From contig JAZKJV010010537.1 in assembly GCA_037367405.1 (NCBI GenBank), positions 372,001 to 436,000 on the forward strand: a DNA stretch of 64,000 nucleotides, read 5' to 3'. Origin of the DNA: Ottelia alismoides (lineage: Eukaryota > Streptophyta > Magnoliopsida > Alismatales > Hydrocharitaceae). The notes under the pieces were generated by a model that saw only the letters and a program-made list of their open reading frames with translations, searched no databases and had not been told where the DNA came from. Shown one piece after another: positions 10,460 to 22,090 of the stretch. The position numbers and the translations under genes are program-made. Each line of letters begins with the position of its first letter. Position 1 is the first letter of the stretch.

Positions 10460-11360
10460 CTGAAACTCCAAATCTCTTCTCCGACGGTCTGCATAGCTCT
10501 TCTGACGGCTCTGTACCGTTAGAAGCTTCCGCCTCACAAGATCAACAACCTTCGCAATCTCCTCCACGTGATCTATGGAGTAAAGAGCGTGGTCACCTAC
10601 ATCATGCCAACTGAGAGGTGTGAGGCATCTCCGCCCATATAGGGCTTCGAATGGTGCTATGTCGATACTGGAATGATGGTTGTTGTTGTACTTGAATTCT
10701 ACCAATGGCAGGTGATCCTTCCAGGACCCTTTCCACTCCATGGTACATGTAAGTAGCAAATCGTCAAGTGTCTGAATGGTGCGCTCGCTCTGTCCGTCGG
10801 TCTGCGGGTGGTACGCGGAACTCATCTTCAGCTCTGTCTGTAGTGCTGACATTACTGGTGTCAGTAATGCGAGGTAAACCTTGAGTCCTTGTCAGACACT
10901 ATCTCACGTTGTATACCATGGAGTCTCATAATGTTCTGTACATACAATTTGCTCAATCTAGATGGAGTTTAGGTCATGCTGACAGGTATGAAATGGGCTG
11001 ATTTGGTCAACCTACCAACAATAACCCAAATAACATTATAGCCCCCTTGTTTCCTCGGTAATCCAGTGACGAAATTCATAGAGATACTCTCCAACTTCCA
11101 CTCGAGAATGGGGAGATGCTGCAATATCCCTGGTAGTATCCTATGCTTAGCCTTGACCATTTGACATGTCAAGCATCTGTTAACATGTTGTGTCACATCT
11201 CGCTTCATCCCATCCCACCAGAAATGTTGTCGCAGATCACGATACATCTTTGTGCTGCGAGGATAAAAAAGACAATCGTGAACTGTGCCTCATCAATAAT
11301 GTCTCTACACAACTGCTCATCATTGGGCACAACGACCCGACCAGCCTTCCACAAATTGCT
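10460..11360 (-). pseudogene. gypsy integrase (broken)
   Basis: The minus strand encodes the HHCC zinc site, MYRDLRQHFWW and CLTCQMVKAKH, and the core of a chromovirus integrase. The first catalytic aspartate is lost (MNFVTG instead of MDFVTG). A stop replaces Trp downstream of the second aspartate (VSDKDSRFTS), splitting the frame near 10855. The third acidic residue survives in GQSERTIQTL. Confidence 0.82.
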
Positions 11361-11640
11361 GCTCGTCGTGACAAAGCATAACGGTTTTTCACTGTTCTCT
11401 AGTTCAGCTGCTTGTAATCAATGCACAGTCTCATCGATCCATCTTTCTTTTTGAGGAAAAGAACTGGAGCACCCCAAGGTGAAGTGCTCAGCTTCACGAA
11501 ATCTAAGTTAAGTAACTCCTGCAACTGTACCTTCAGTTCTCTCAACTCAGCTGGTTCTATGCAATGTGGAGTCATCGAGATCGGTTGTGTATCAGGTAAT
11601 AATGTGATCTCAAACTCAATCTCTCTCTCTTAAGAGGTAA
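11361..11640 (-). pseudogene. start of gypsy reverse transcriptase, fused to integrase by deletion
   Basis: The minus strand reads an RT opening of the chromovirus type ([41 protein letters not shown]) with one stop. At about 11365 it passes directly into the pre-integrase sequence GRVVVPNDEQ. More than a kilobase of RT and RNase H is therefore missing. The 5' side stops at about 11640. Confidence 0.78.
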
Positions 11641-12460
11641 CCCTGGTAACCAAGGCCTTAACTATCGGATTTCGGTTTCATTTCAGTAAGCCTAGAAAGA
11701 GAAATTCGATGGAATTTTCGGTGAAATGGCCGGAAATTGGAGAAATTACTTGAAAACTCATTTTTTTAAAAAAAATTAAGATTTCTAATATTCTTTAGCT
11801 CAATAAATGAGATAGAAATACACAATTTATTTTCTAATAATAAGATATTAGCATGATATATACATTAAATTTCGATCTAATCGCTCCAACAGTAAAAAAA
11901 ATAGTATATTGCTCAAAAGCAAAACCATATTTGGAATCGAAATTAGAAGCCATTAGATTCACATCTTGATATGAAGATAATGGTGATATGTGCAATAATG
12001 ACAGAGAAACATATGGTAACAATGAGTACTAGCAAAATGATATCTTATGTAATAAATTAAAGATTGAAATGATAGGTTAGAACTTGTATCTAACCAAAAT
12101 ACTTTCAATATAGAAAAATATTTATTTTTAGGAAAAACATAAGGCACACAAAAACACTGACAAACACAAATCTTTGTAACATGTACGTCTAACAGATGTA
12201 TTGTATAACTTGTGATCATAAAATATATACTATACAAGATACAAACAAATCAACTTACACAAAGAAATTGTATAGCATTCACAAGCATAATCTATGTCCA
12301 ACCTGTTCAATACAAAGGTGACTACATCATGCAAAATAGAGCAAATACTCCTCTAAAACGTGGAATGCGGTACAACCACACACACATGCATACAAAATTG
12401 CGCGAGATGGAGTGGATAGATCACAACATCGTGAACAATAGTTAAGAGCCATCTCCCCAG
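11641..12460. other. AT-rich; possible truncated hAT-like end at 11656
   Basis: CAAGGCCTTAACTATCGG followed by repeated TTTCGG/TTTCGATGG units looks like the end of a hAT-like miniature element, but I found no matching other end. The rest is AT-rich with no gene. Confidence 0.35.
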
Positions 12461-12534
12461 ATTCGGATTACCCACTTACAAGTGTAGAAATATATTATTT
12501 ATATTTCTACACTTGTAAAGGGGGCAATCCGAAT
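12461..12534. repeat. near-perfect 74-nt hairpin at the LTR start
   Basis: The arm 12461-12494 pairs with 12500-12534 around a 5-nt loop, with about three mismatches or gaps. The right arm contains the first bases of the LTR (TGTAAAG at 12514) plus 14 flanking bases, so the LTR boundary lies inside the stem. Confidence 0.85.
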
Positions 12535-13142
12535 ATCAATCCATAGATCGTAGATCAAAATTCTTTTTGGATCAATCGATCAAAAATTGATTGCATTGTA
12601 AAACATGTCATCCGAAAAGTCGTGACGCAAAATCCAAACTGCAAAACAAATCGAGACCATCAAAAAATTCGTCTCGATGAAATAAGACAAATGAAATCAA
12701 CCGTTCGTCGATCGAAGGCCTTTTGATAATTTAAAATCGCATTGATCAAAAATCAAAATCATATTTTGTCAATTTCTATATCCATCTTGGATCAAAAAAG
12801 TATGAAATTTATATCGTTTGATCATCATGAATAGACGGTCAAAATGAGATATTGTGCATCTGAATCGGACATTCGATGTGTAAATACGGGTAACTTTGGT
12901 ATCTCAAATAAGTGAGAGAAAATAGTTTAAAAAATAAAAAAATAAATTTAAATTCAGAATTTACACAGCAGCTCTCCACTTCTCTCCACTTGGCTCCCTC
13001 TACTCCCTCCACTTGGCCCTAATTTCCTTTCCACTTAGCAACCAAAGATCACCCCTCTCTTCTTCTTTATACCAACCCACCCCTCCCCTCTTTTTCTCTT
13101 TCTCTCTATTAAATTTCTACCGAAAGGGCCCTTCATTTTTTC

Positions 13143-13340
13143 CAGCTGGAGCTGCTGCTTGGAGCAACCTTTTCGGATGTTGGAGCTGCTGTTCCAAGCA
13201 GCCATAGCTGTTGTGATCACCTGCAGCTGAGCTGCAAGCAGCAATCCCAAGGAGCTGCAGCTGAACTGCTGGAGCACCCCTTGCTGCTGCATGAACAACA
13301 GCTATAGTTGTTGTTCTCTGCTGCCTAGAGCTGCTGTCCA
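13143..13340 (+). repeat. AGCTGCTG-rich tract in the LTR
   Basis: GGAGCTGCTG-like units and their complements (AGCAGC, CAGCTG) recur about a dozen times just downstream of the LTR promoter region. The region can fold on itself because both strands' motifs occur. The first LTR has no such tract. Confidence 0.75.
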
Positions 13341-13859
13341 AGCTCCTGCCAAGAGGAATTTCTGTCCCAAATTTTGTTTCTCCTCTCCAATTGGAGCTGT
13401 TGCGCTCCTTGATTTCAGGATGATGCCTCTAATTATCGCAATCTTTCTCTTTAGTATGCACACAAAGATCTTCACCACACCAAAGCTTGAACTCTCTAGA
13501 TATGTTGACAATCTCTTACTAAGTTAGCATCATCATTAATGAACTTAATCCATATCTAATGAGTAGCTCTAGATCTCATGATTTAAAGAAGAGAAGTTTT
13601 GGATATTTTGGCATAGAATTGAAGTCAAATCAGAACTAATGAAAAGCTTCTAATTACATGATTATTAAAATAATGAAATAATCCTTTGAGTTTATAAACC
13701 ACTAATTATAGATCACAATTGATAAGAGTTATTAACAATATATCTAGATCGGTGAAGTTAATCACAACAGAGCTTGAGAAAGAATCGAGTAATCAACTAA
13801 GAGAATGTAATGGTGAATCATTGAAAACTGATATATGTGTTGGTCATGGGAGACCCTTA

Positions 13860-14255
13860 CACCTGACTGTGCGAGGGTGCGGGGTCCCTCAACTTGGCGG
13901 AAGATAGGAAACTCAGTTAGGATAGCGGCCGCCTAGTGCACGGGTCTAGGATCCCATTCCTTTTTACGATTTTTACGCGAGCTCGCAATATTTTTACGCT
14001 TCGTTGGGATCCAGGTTTTTGACCAGTTCCGCTGACCCTGTGTTCTTAGGGTACCTAGGCTGGGGGACCCTCGATTTTGAAGTTGTTTACAAGCTCGTTT
14101 GCCCGACCAGCCAGGCCTGTTTTATAGAGTGACTTAGTCTGAAAATTCTCTCCCACCCGTCTCAGGGGCGTAGTTTGGGAGTGTGTCTAGCCCTCTTCTG
14201 GACTGCACTTCCACTGGGAGGGCGAGATGGAAGAGTCTCTTAGGAGGCTTCCTCA
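13860..14255 (+). repeat. GC-rich conserved core of the chromovirus LTR (copy 2)
   Basis: This is the partner of 4025-4420: it has GCGGCCGC, GGGTCTAGGATCCCA, ACGCGAGCTCGCA, CGTTGGGATCC and CCGCTGACCCTGT in the same order and spacing. Confidence 0.7.
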
Positions 14256-15355
14256 CCACTTAAGTTTTGATTATTGTCCCGCCAATAGATCTTGGCGTGA
14301 AAAGATCGTTGACATGTTACAGTTGAGTTTGGTTACAATTAAGCTTGATTGTAGTCGAGCTTGGTCACTACTGAGATGGGTTACTATTACGCCAATAGAG
14401 CCTAGAAAGTAGGTCATATCACAGAAATCAACCAGCATCAATCATCAATCATCGACATTTAATCAGAATTTATAACTACTACTATGGATGTTAGGAGAAG
14501 CTAGTGGAAGTGTTGAGAACTTAGTTAGGATGCATTATACTTTACTGTGTACCTATAGAGGCACCCAAACCCTAGGGCATCCTTTACGCCTTAGAATCAT
14601 AGTATGAGGTCACACTCAGACCAAGACCACATACTATATACTAGACATGAGAAATTAGGTATAGATAAAGATCAGATCAGAAACTCATCATCTACAATTC
14701 CAAGATCCATCAACATGAGTTATTAAGTAATAAAAAGATGATAACATGCATAGGGATCATATAATCAATAAATGAGAATATTATATATGGAAAGTTAAGG
14801 CGTAACGAGTGAACACGGGATTTACATACAAACAACTTGAAAACCAATTTCCACACAAGTAGCTTGTTAAATTTAAATTTGATACCTATCTACTTGCTTT
14901 CTTTTGAAACCACTGAATTACATGTTATTTTTAATATGTTGGATTGTATTCAACATTTGTTAATATTTCTCTTGTTCCCAACATCTATAGCAGGCAAGGC
15001 GCCTGCATCACAGTAGATTTACAGCTGGTCGCTGAGCTTCTACAATTTCTGTTACGATACACATGTTATAGATTTTGTACAAGATAATGTAAATGCTTTT
15101 CTTCTCTTCTATTAAATTTTGAGATACATGTACATAATGCATTTTCTTTTGTTACATGTAACTGTATATGGAAATAAATGCAATGAGAATTGATGAAACT
15201 TGTTGTTAGTTCTGTGGTTGTTTACCTTAATTGTGAATGCCATTCGAACACAAAAAATTTCCCTCACTTTCAGGTAACCTAATGCGATCGGTTGCGAATA
15301 TAATAATGCGAGTGTTGTGTAAACGGGTAATCCGGATCCGCGGTCGTCATCAGTT

Positions 15356-15367
15356 TGGTATCAGAGC
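15356..15367 (+). promoter_or_regulatory. primer-binding site for initiator-Met tRNA
   Basis: TGGTATCAGAGC is complementary to the 3' end of plant initiator-Met tRNA. It sits a few bases after the LTR, where minus-strand DNA synthesis starts. Confidence 0.9.
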
Positions 15368-15606
15368 AGTGACAACCCGCTATATACATTCGCAGTATAA
15401 AATTCCAGTTGCACTAAGTCCTCGGATAGCGACAATCCTCCGACTTGTGAATATGAGAGGGAAAAATGACATTCAAATTAAATAACCACAGATGTCACCA
15501 ATTGCAATTAATTCTCGTATATTATCCCAAGAAGAGAAAAGCACAGTTAGAAATGTCAGCGAACATCAACTATTATGATTAATAACATCGGTTCTCATGC
15601 AGAACC

Positions 15607-17700
15607 ATGGCGTCCAGATATGGTCAGGAGATGGCGGATCGTTTGGAGCGCATCTTGAGCGTCCTCACCGACCTCCAACAGCAGGATACTGCTACGTGAG
15701 GTCAGCAGGACCGGATTTTGGCTCAACAGACAGAGATCGTAGACAGGCAGACTGACATAAAGATGAGATTCGAGGAGCTCTCTGATTACACTTACCATCC
15801 TTCTCAGGATGGAACACGACAGGACCAACCCTAGTATGTAGAGGTTCAACAGCCTCAGTTTGATGATCCACATGAAAAGATGGTAGCCCGTGGAGTAGAG
15901 GATGGAGATCATGACAGGGAGCAGGACCATGCACCTTTTGTCGATGAGTTTACGCCCAACCACTTTGCCATTCACAAGCATCAGACGATGTTTACTTCTT
16001 ATCAGCAAGCCAATGTGCACATATTCGAGGGTATCGGGACATCAGATGAGGCCGAGCAGTGGTTGAAGAGGGTGATAAAGGTACTTCGGATGATTCGCGC
16101 GCCACAAAACACATGGTTATCTTTTATGGAGTATTCATTGACAACATTCGCCAGGAGATGGTGGGAGGCGACAGTTTCCGAGTTGGGACGCGAGCCCACA
16201 TGGGATGTCCAACCATGGAAGGCCGTATCGATATCGATATCGTTTCGGTCCGCCCGAAAAAGGATATATCGGGATATATCGATGATATATCGACAATATG
16301 GGGGAAATGTCGAAAATGGTTCAAAAAAGCCAATTTTTTGCCATGTTTTGGAAATTAGCATCATCCAAGATATCAAACCAACAAATAACCTACAAATACA
16401 CACTTATATCACACATATCGGTCATTTATAGACCATATATTGCACATATCTGTATCACACATATCAGTCATATCGAACATATCGATATTAATATTGATTC
16501 TTGACTTATAAATATTGGAAATGGATTTCATTCAAGTTCTTATAACATGAAATACTACAAATATACACCTAGAAAATACATATAGATCATTTATGAGGAC
16601 TATGATCCTTATAGCGCACATATCGCTCATATCGAAAATATCGCTGATATTGTTAGTTGTTGACATACTATATATATTGAAAATGGAGTTCATCCAAGTA
16701 CTTTGATCACTAAATAATTTACAAATGTACTCTTACTCTCTTAGATAACACATATCGATCATCTATGAACCTTATATCACATATATCGATACGGCGATAC
16801 TGTTAGTTATTGACCTATATATATTGAAAATGGACTTTATCCAAGTTCTTAAATCACTAAATAACTTACAAATATACTCTTAGATCACACATATCGATCA
16901 TCTATAAAGCTTATATTGCATATATCGATCATTTCGAACATATCGATATTAATGTTGATTCTTGACTTATAGATTTTTTTTGAAGAATTAACTTATAGAT
17001 ATTGGAAATGAATTTCATTCAAGTTTTACAACATGAAATAACTTGTATATATACACAAAGTTGAAGAACCATTGTATGCACCCTCCTGTCGCGCCATACC
17101 CTACCAGTACAAGGGTCTCGCTGCCCGGTCAGCGAGCCTGGGGGGGCTAGGGGGGGCCCAGGTTGGCCCCACCTTGCGGGGGTGCGGAGGCAGCCCCCCC
17201 AACCCAGAACAAAGTATATAAATCATAGATTGTTTTAGTACTAGGTGTAGCTAGATAGGTAGTGGAATCAAGCTTGCATGAATAATAACATTGATATATA
17301 GGGATATCGACGAAATATCGGTGATATCGGTCGATATCCTGTATTTTTTGTACTGAATCCATTCATTTTTTTACCGATATGAGCCGATATGGTGATATAT
17401 CGCCGATATATCGTCGATATCCCTGTAAAAAGATATACACTCTGATTTCGATACCCCCAATCTCTCGAATCGCCGATACGGCCTTCCATGGATCCAACTT
17501 CTTTTTTAGGAAGTGGAAGGCGTCCCATCGCCACTATTTGCAGAGCTTCGACAGGGGCAGACGACGGCTAGATAGTACTTTCTTCGCTACACCGAGCTGT
17601 CGCGACACACACCGGCAACTGCTGCTTTTCCATATGAGAATTTGGAGAAGTTCATCAGAGGTATGAGGGAAGAGGTACATGAGAAGCTGGTCAATCACCA
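15607..17700 (+). pseudogene. gypsy gag (interrupted by an insertion and stops)
   Basis: ATG at 15607 is the first start after the primer site and opens a frame that stays in register to 16213. Gag forms the virus-like particle. Two in-frame stops are seen: TGA at 15697-15699, and a TAG near 15833 in a Gln position. The retrotransposon gag core is clear (FEGIGTSDEAEQWLKRV, MIRAPQNTW, RRWWEATV). A hAT-like element replaces 16214-17490, and the downstream part resumes at 17499 (RYTELSRHTPAT, FIRGMREEVHEKLV) in shifted frames. The zinc knuckle is not present because the element is cut at about 17700. Confidence 0.8.
16214..17490. mobile_element. hAT-like non-autonomous element with CGATATATCG arrays (1277 bp)
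   Basis: Its ends are perfect 17-bp inverted repeats (CATGGAAGGCCGTATCG). The flanking 8-mers are TGTCCAAC and GATCCAAC (6 of 8), fitting an aged 8-bp target duplication inside gag. Many CGATATATCG-type palindromes cluster near both ends. No transposase frame is visible. A GC-rich island at 17090-17200 with a nearby TATATAA looks foreign to the element. The 8-bp duplication points to hAT, although the ends do not match the usual hAT terminal consensus exactly. Confidence 0.82.
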
Positions 17701-17708
17701 AAATGGTG

Positions 17709-18592
17709 ATCGAAATCGAAATTTGAGACCTTGTTCCTAATACCCATACATCTTGCATACCAGAAGACCTAGAGTAAACCCGAAGTTCTGATCTTATTTG
17801 AACTGTCACCTTTAGGGTTTTATCATTAAGTTTCTTATTCGATCATCGCGAGTTGGTATTGATCATATGCTTTTTCAAAAGCATATATCATACATTCAAA
17901 GCCTGTTTTGTTTCCAAAACAAAATGACTAACATTGGAATTTGGTTTATCCTAATATCTCATGAGTGAGCTCATGTCTTTCGGTCCGATAGTGAACCTGT
18001 ATAATCCCTTTGAGAGATTGTATTACTCATATTCCCTTATATGCACACCAGCTTGCCAGTGTATAGACCTTTATTATGGAATCATCCTAACGGTCCGCGT
18101 CCGCCTAAATGTACATTGTTAGATATATAGTAATACACATGTCTCCGGTTAGAAGATGTGTGCCTATACGAGACAATATACGACATAGGTCTTAGTTATC
18201 TCTATCTCGCAAAGTCAACCCTTTGACTTAGCTCATCCAACACCTCCGAATCTCTATTCTTATCCAGAGGACCTGCATTAAGAGAGCGGTCGAATGTCAT
18301 CCTTCGGGGTAAGGAGTGTCATTTCCTTCTCAGGTTGGAGATCCCTTATTGGTTATCACTTGACGGTATGGTTGAATCATCAATCTAATTCTTTAGATAT
18401 TCAACCATGCACCAGCTTCTATGATCCAACTTTTGAATCAACAGTTGTATGATATCAAGATGGCCATGGTACATAACTCTTTTTTTACTAGTGGTCCACT
18501 TATGCAAATTATTCTTCATTTCAGATTAAGGAACGATATGCAATAACTTTTATTACATATTGGCTCGCCGTGAGCTCACATGTCCAACAATA
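17709..18592 (-). repeat. LTR-like sequence, probably solo or truncated
   Basis: On the minus strand it starts TGTTGGACATGTGAGC and would end ATCACCA near 17709, giving TG...CA ends of about 880 bp. It separates a plus-strand gag from a minus-strand gypsy relic. No target duplication is seen, and TCACCA/TGGTGA form a palindrome at the left edge. The LTR identity is inferred from the ends and its position. Confidence 0.4.
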
Positions 18593-18599
18593 TCAACAA

Positions 18600-18900
18600 T
18601 GTAAGCAAGAAAGCCTATACAACCTGATTGAGGTATTGGTGTACCCTCAAAGAAAATGCATACTCGACCTCCCTTCCAAAAGTACGTCCATCAAACTGAA
18701 AGGTGGGTACTCCTGTAAATGGGAAACAACCATCTTTCAAAGCAATCCAAGCATGTATAATGTTTCTCCAACCAATCCATACCTAGAATGATGTCGAACT
18801 TGTCTAAATTAATCAATAGTAGTAACACATGCATCACATGTCCACCTATATGTACTGTTATATCATCTACTGCCTGGTGTATAATGAACAATTGGCTCCT
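18600..18900 (-). pseudogene. gypsy protease C-terminal part
   Basis: The minus strand encodes DKFDIILGMDWLEKH, the ILGMDWL motif near the C-terminus of gypsy aspartic proteases, then a linker ending CIGFLAYIVD as in chromoviruses. Frames shift between these pieces. The catalytic DSG/DTG part is not recognisable upstream. Confidence 0.7.
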
Positions 18901-18996
18901 AGACCCCTGATGTAATAAGGAGACAGAACACTCGTCGTCGACTTGACCAATGTGGGCACTAAACGGTGTGCAATAAATGATCGTGTGACACTAGAA

Positions 18997-19576
18997 TCAC
19001 ACAAAGCATTGGAATGGAACTCTAAATACTGAAACCATACCTCTAACTACTGATCCAAAGGTATGTGCATGCTCCTGTATGATAACATTCAGTTGTCCTA
19101 AATATGGTGGTGCATTGAATCCCACGGCATTGAAGGCCGGTTGCGGTAGAGGACGCTGAAAGTCTAGGTTCCTACGATGGAATCCTAATCCTTGTAACTG
19201 AAAATCACCCAATCTAGCACTCTGTTGTGGTGTGCATGAGTCCCTCGCACGCAATGGACACTGCGTTGTGAAGTGTCCGGGCTGTTGGCAATGATAACTT
19301 GTTGTGAAAGTGAACCTCCAGAAATGAAAATTGCCTACCTGATGTTGAATGCTTTGTGGATGTGTCTGGAGACGAGAGCGTGTCGCATCTCGACTAGTCA
19401 AAGCTTGCAGCAAAGCACGGGACGGAGTGGAAACACTAGCTGCTGGTGCCGTCGTGAAAGGGTGGAAGTGGCGTTCTTCATGAAATTAGAAGGAATCTCA
19501 ACACACTGCTCTAACACGCTTCTGATATTTAAATTTGGTTTTATGTAGCCTCCCACTTTGTTGCATTTGCCGTAAC
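18997..19576 (-). pseudogene. gypsy gag C-terminal part with damaged zinc knuckle
   Basis: The minus strand carries a CCHC-like knuckle, SYHCQQPGHFTTQC, in which the first cysteine has become serine (near 19315). Pro/Gln-rich sequence follows. The N-terminal gag continues beyond the hAT-like insertion at 19577-21355. Confidence 0.68.
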
Positions 19577-21355
19577 TAGGGGTGCTAACCGAATCGAATA
19601 CCTTTGAATCCACTAGGATTCTAATTCAATTCATTATAAAAGTTTCAATCTGAACTCGAATTGAATTTCAAACGAATTTACCAACTTAAATTCAGATTCA
19701 ATTAATTTTGAATTTTGAATTATTCAAATTCGATTTATTTTATTTCGAATTTGAAATGTTAATTGGTGTTCTAGAGCTTATATAAATAATATTATGTGAA
19801 GAATACTATTAATATATATATTTTATTGTATAATTCTGATTTTGAAAGTATATTACTAAGATAATTGGAAAAGAATAAAATCAAGGAAAAATATCAAACC
19901 AACACAATACAATGGATTCAAGTACCAAATTTAGGGTTTAGGGTTTAGGATCTTCAATATCAAAAAACTGAGCCATGAAAATGAAATATACGAATTTTTC
20001 ATGTACAAAGGAACAACTTATATTATGATGAAAAGAACTTGTATATTGCTCATGTAATGATAAATGTCACCTTGACAATGATAATCATCATGTATTGCCA
20101 TACAAGGAAAATCAAAACAACAAAAAAGTAAAGGAGATATTTCTAGATAAACTTAGAATCACAACAAATGTTATGGAGAACTTGAAGTAGCAAAACCATC
20201 ATTTTCACGTGCTTGGAGAAAGGCCACCATAATCTACCGTGGGTTTTTAGGATCTTTGGTAGATAATGAAAGGGAGAATGGAAAAGGCAGTGTAAGGAAT
20301 GTGGGAACATGATAATAAATGTATGTGTGAGGATTTAGAATAACAATCTTAAACATTTGATCTTTCCTATTAAATTTTATGATTAATATTTTTTTTACTC
20401 TTTTTTATATTCAATATTTAGTTTTTAACTAACATGATTATACATACATATATATACATATTAATTTAGGTATGGCTTAGAGTCTTTGTATCCTCTTAAT
20501 GCCTCAAAATTTCTGAATAGCACGCTAAGATTGATTATTGTACTTATACGAAGTAACTCATACCTAATCTACTGTCACTAGGCTAAAATAAGAAGTAAAG
20601 ACATGAATTTAGATGTTTTGTATAACCGATGTATGAAGGACCAACATCTCTAACTCATAACATATTTTGCAGTCAAACCACTTGAACTTAGTTATAAAGA
20701 GGAAAGGAAAGAGAATGGGTCTCATTTGGGGGCTTAATGCTACATATACATGTCACGCATTGACAAGTCTTGTTGGTGTAGTGTGCGAGCATGGAAATCA
20801 TAGCGGTGAACGCTGGGCATGATATCAATAGAGCTTAGATATGATTATAAGTTTAAAATTAACCACTTAATCATTGTAGTAACTTGGTTTGAGAGTATCT
20901 TTAGTTGCTTCCACATGTTATGCTTAGTGATATAATGCAAATGCTAAATATTTCAATGTAAAGTAAATGTACTAACTTTTTAATACATATTCATATATTC
21001 TTTCTACATCTATTTACTTACAAATGAATTTGAATAAGTGAATGCCAATCTTTTGATGTAATTATGCTATAGTTTCTTGCATAATAATATTCAGAAAAGA
21101 TCCTAACTGACTCAGAGTGGTTGTTACATGTATGTATGTAAATATGCATGTATTATATGCATGTATATGTAATATAAATATTGAATCGAATTATTATCGA
21201 ACGCATTTATGTTAATTCAGATTCGATTCATTGCGGAATCGAATCCACAAGTCAAATTCAAATTCAGTTCATTTGGTTTCGAATCAGTTTTTTTCCCGAA
21301 TTTTATCAAATGATCCTAATCGAATTCGAATGATTAGGTTCAATTTGCAGCCCTA
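19577..21355. mobile_element. hAT-like non-autonomous element, TAGGG ends (1779 bp)
   Basis: It begins TAGGGGTGCTAACC and ends GCAGCCCTA, typical hAT termini. The flanks are GCCGTAAC and GCCGTAAA (7 of 8), an 8-bp target duplication inside gag. GAATTCGAAT-type motifs recur near both ends. The interior is AT-rich with no transposase. Three TTTAGGG units occur at 19930-19950. Confidence 0.85.
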
Positions 21356-22020
21356 GCCGTAAACTCCTTGATGGAGGTTAGGTCCAAGGGAAACAACCGA
21401 TCATGCAACTCCTCACACATGCCACAAATGAACCTCTCCAAGTTTTCATTGGGATGTAGTAGTAGCAGGAGACTGGCGAGAAAGCTTTGTGTATCTAATC
21501 ACATACTCCTGGGCCATCATCGACCCATGTGTAAGCTCGGTGAACGACGTCTTCTGTTCTATTCAATGGTCTTGGTAGAGTTCGTTATAGATCTCGTCCA
21601 AAAAGACTTCCCAAGTCGTGGGCTCGGTCAGGTGCTTCTTGATGGCGTACCACTAATGAGCAGTACAACCAACCGACGAAAGCTCTGAAAATGTCACCCA
21701 AGTGTCCTCTAACACATGGATCATCCTAGGTGCCTTGGACACATGGTCTATCCATAGCTCTACCTCATTTGGAATAGAAGTTCCAAAGAATGACGACACC
21801 TGAGACCTTTGGTATGCAGTATGTATACTCCGATGCTTCTGCAAAGCATCTAGATCTTCGACCCATTCTGGCTCCAGAGATACCGAAGGGTGAACATTGC
21901 CTTCCTCCTCACACGAAGGATGGTATGTGGAATCCTCCTGCTGTTGGATCATCTGCTCTATCACCTCCCGATGCTCCTGCATGCCCTGAACAACCTGAAC
22001 TAGAAATGCTTGGCCATGTT
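21356..22020 (-). pseudogene. gypsy gag N-terminal part (broken)
   Basis: The minus strand reads an N-terminal coiled region (EQMIQQQEDSTYHP), then the gag core (NEVELWIDHVSKAPRMIHV, then TWEVFLDEIY and YVIRYTKLSR). Stops and frame changes separate these parts. Same family type as the plus-strand gag at 15607. Confidence 0.72.
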
Positions 22021-22090
22021 AGACTCTACTCGAGGTGGCATGGTTTTGCAATGCAAACCATGATATCAATATTTGTTCTATGGTTAGAGA

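Larger units (their letters stand above)
9303..11640 (-). mobile_element. second Ty3/gypsy chromovirus, inverted, internally deleted
   Basis: Read on the minus strand it has an RT start (11640-11361), then integrase, an intron relic, a chromodomain, a 3' untranslated stretch and part of an LTR. The 3' untranslated stretch (about 9960-9840) matches 1380-1475 of the first element, including two copies of a 'TTTGAGG then TATGG' block. Most of reverse transcriptase, all RNase H and everything upstream are gone. The protein is similar to the first chromovirus but carries many stops. Confidence 0.82.
12514..15349 (+). repeat. 5' LTR of the third chromovirus
   Basis: It starts TGTAAAGG and ends GGTCGTCA, six bases before the primer site. 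It is homologous in several ordered blocks to the LTR at 1548-5257. The 3' end could instead be 15352 (GTCATCA). Confidence 0.75.
12514..17704 (+). mobile_element. third Ty3/gypsy chromovirus: 5' LTR, primer site, broken gag
   Basis: In order it has a long 5' LTR, an initiator-Met primer site, a gag with in-frame stops, and a hAT-like element inserted in gag. Gag continues to about 17700, where an unrelated LTR-like sequence begins. Protease, pol and the 3' LTR are absent. Confidence 0.82.

Noticed and set aside
15880..16431. 183-codon frame as a complete gene
   Set aside because: It is the middle of a gypsy gag (upstream stops at 15697 and near 15833) running into a hAT-like insertion at 16214; the last 70 codons are not gag.
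17709..18592. Complete solo LTR with target duplication
   Set aside because: TG...CA ends can be drawn, but the 5-mers outside do not match, so it is listed only as LTR-like.
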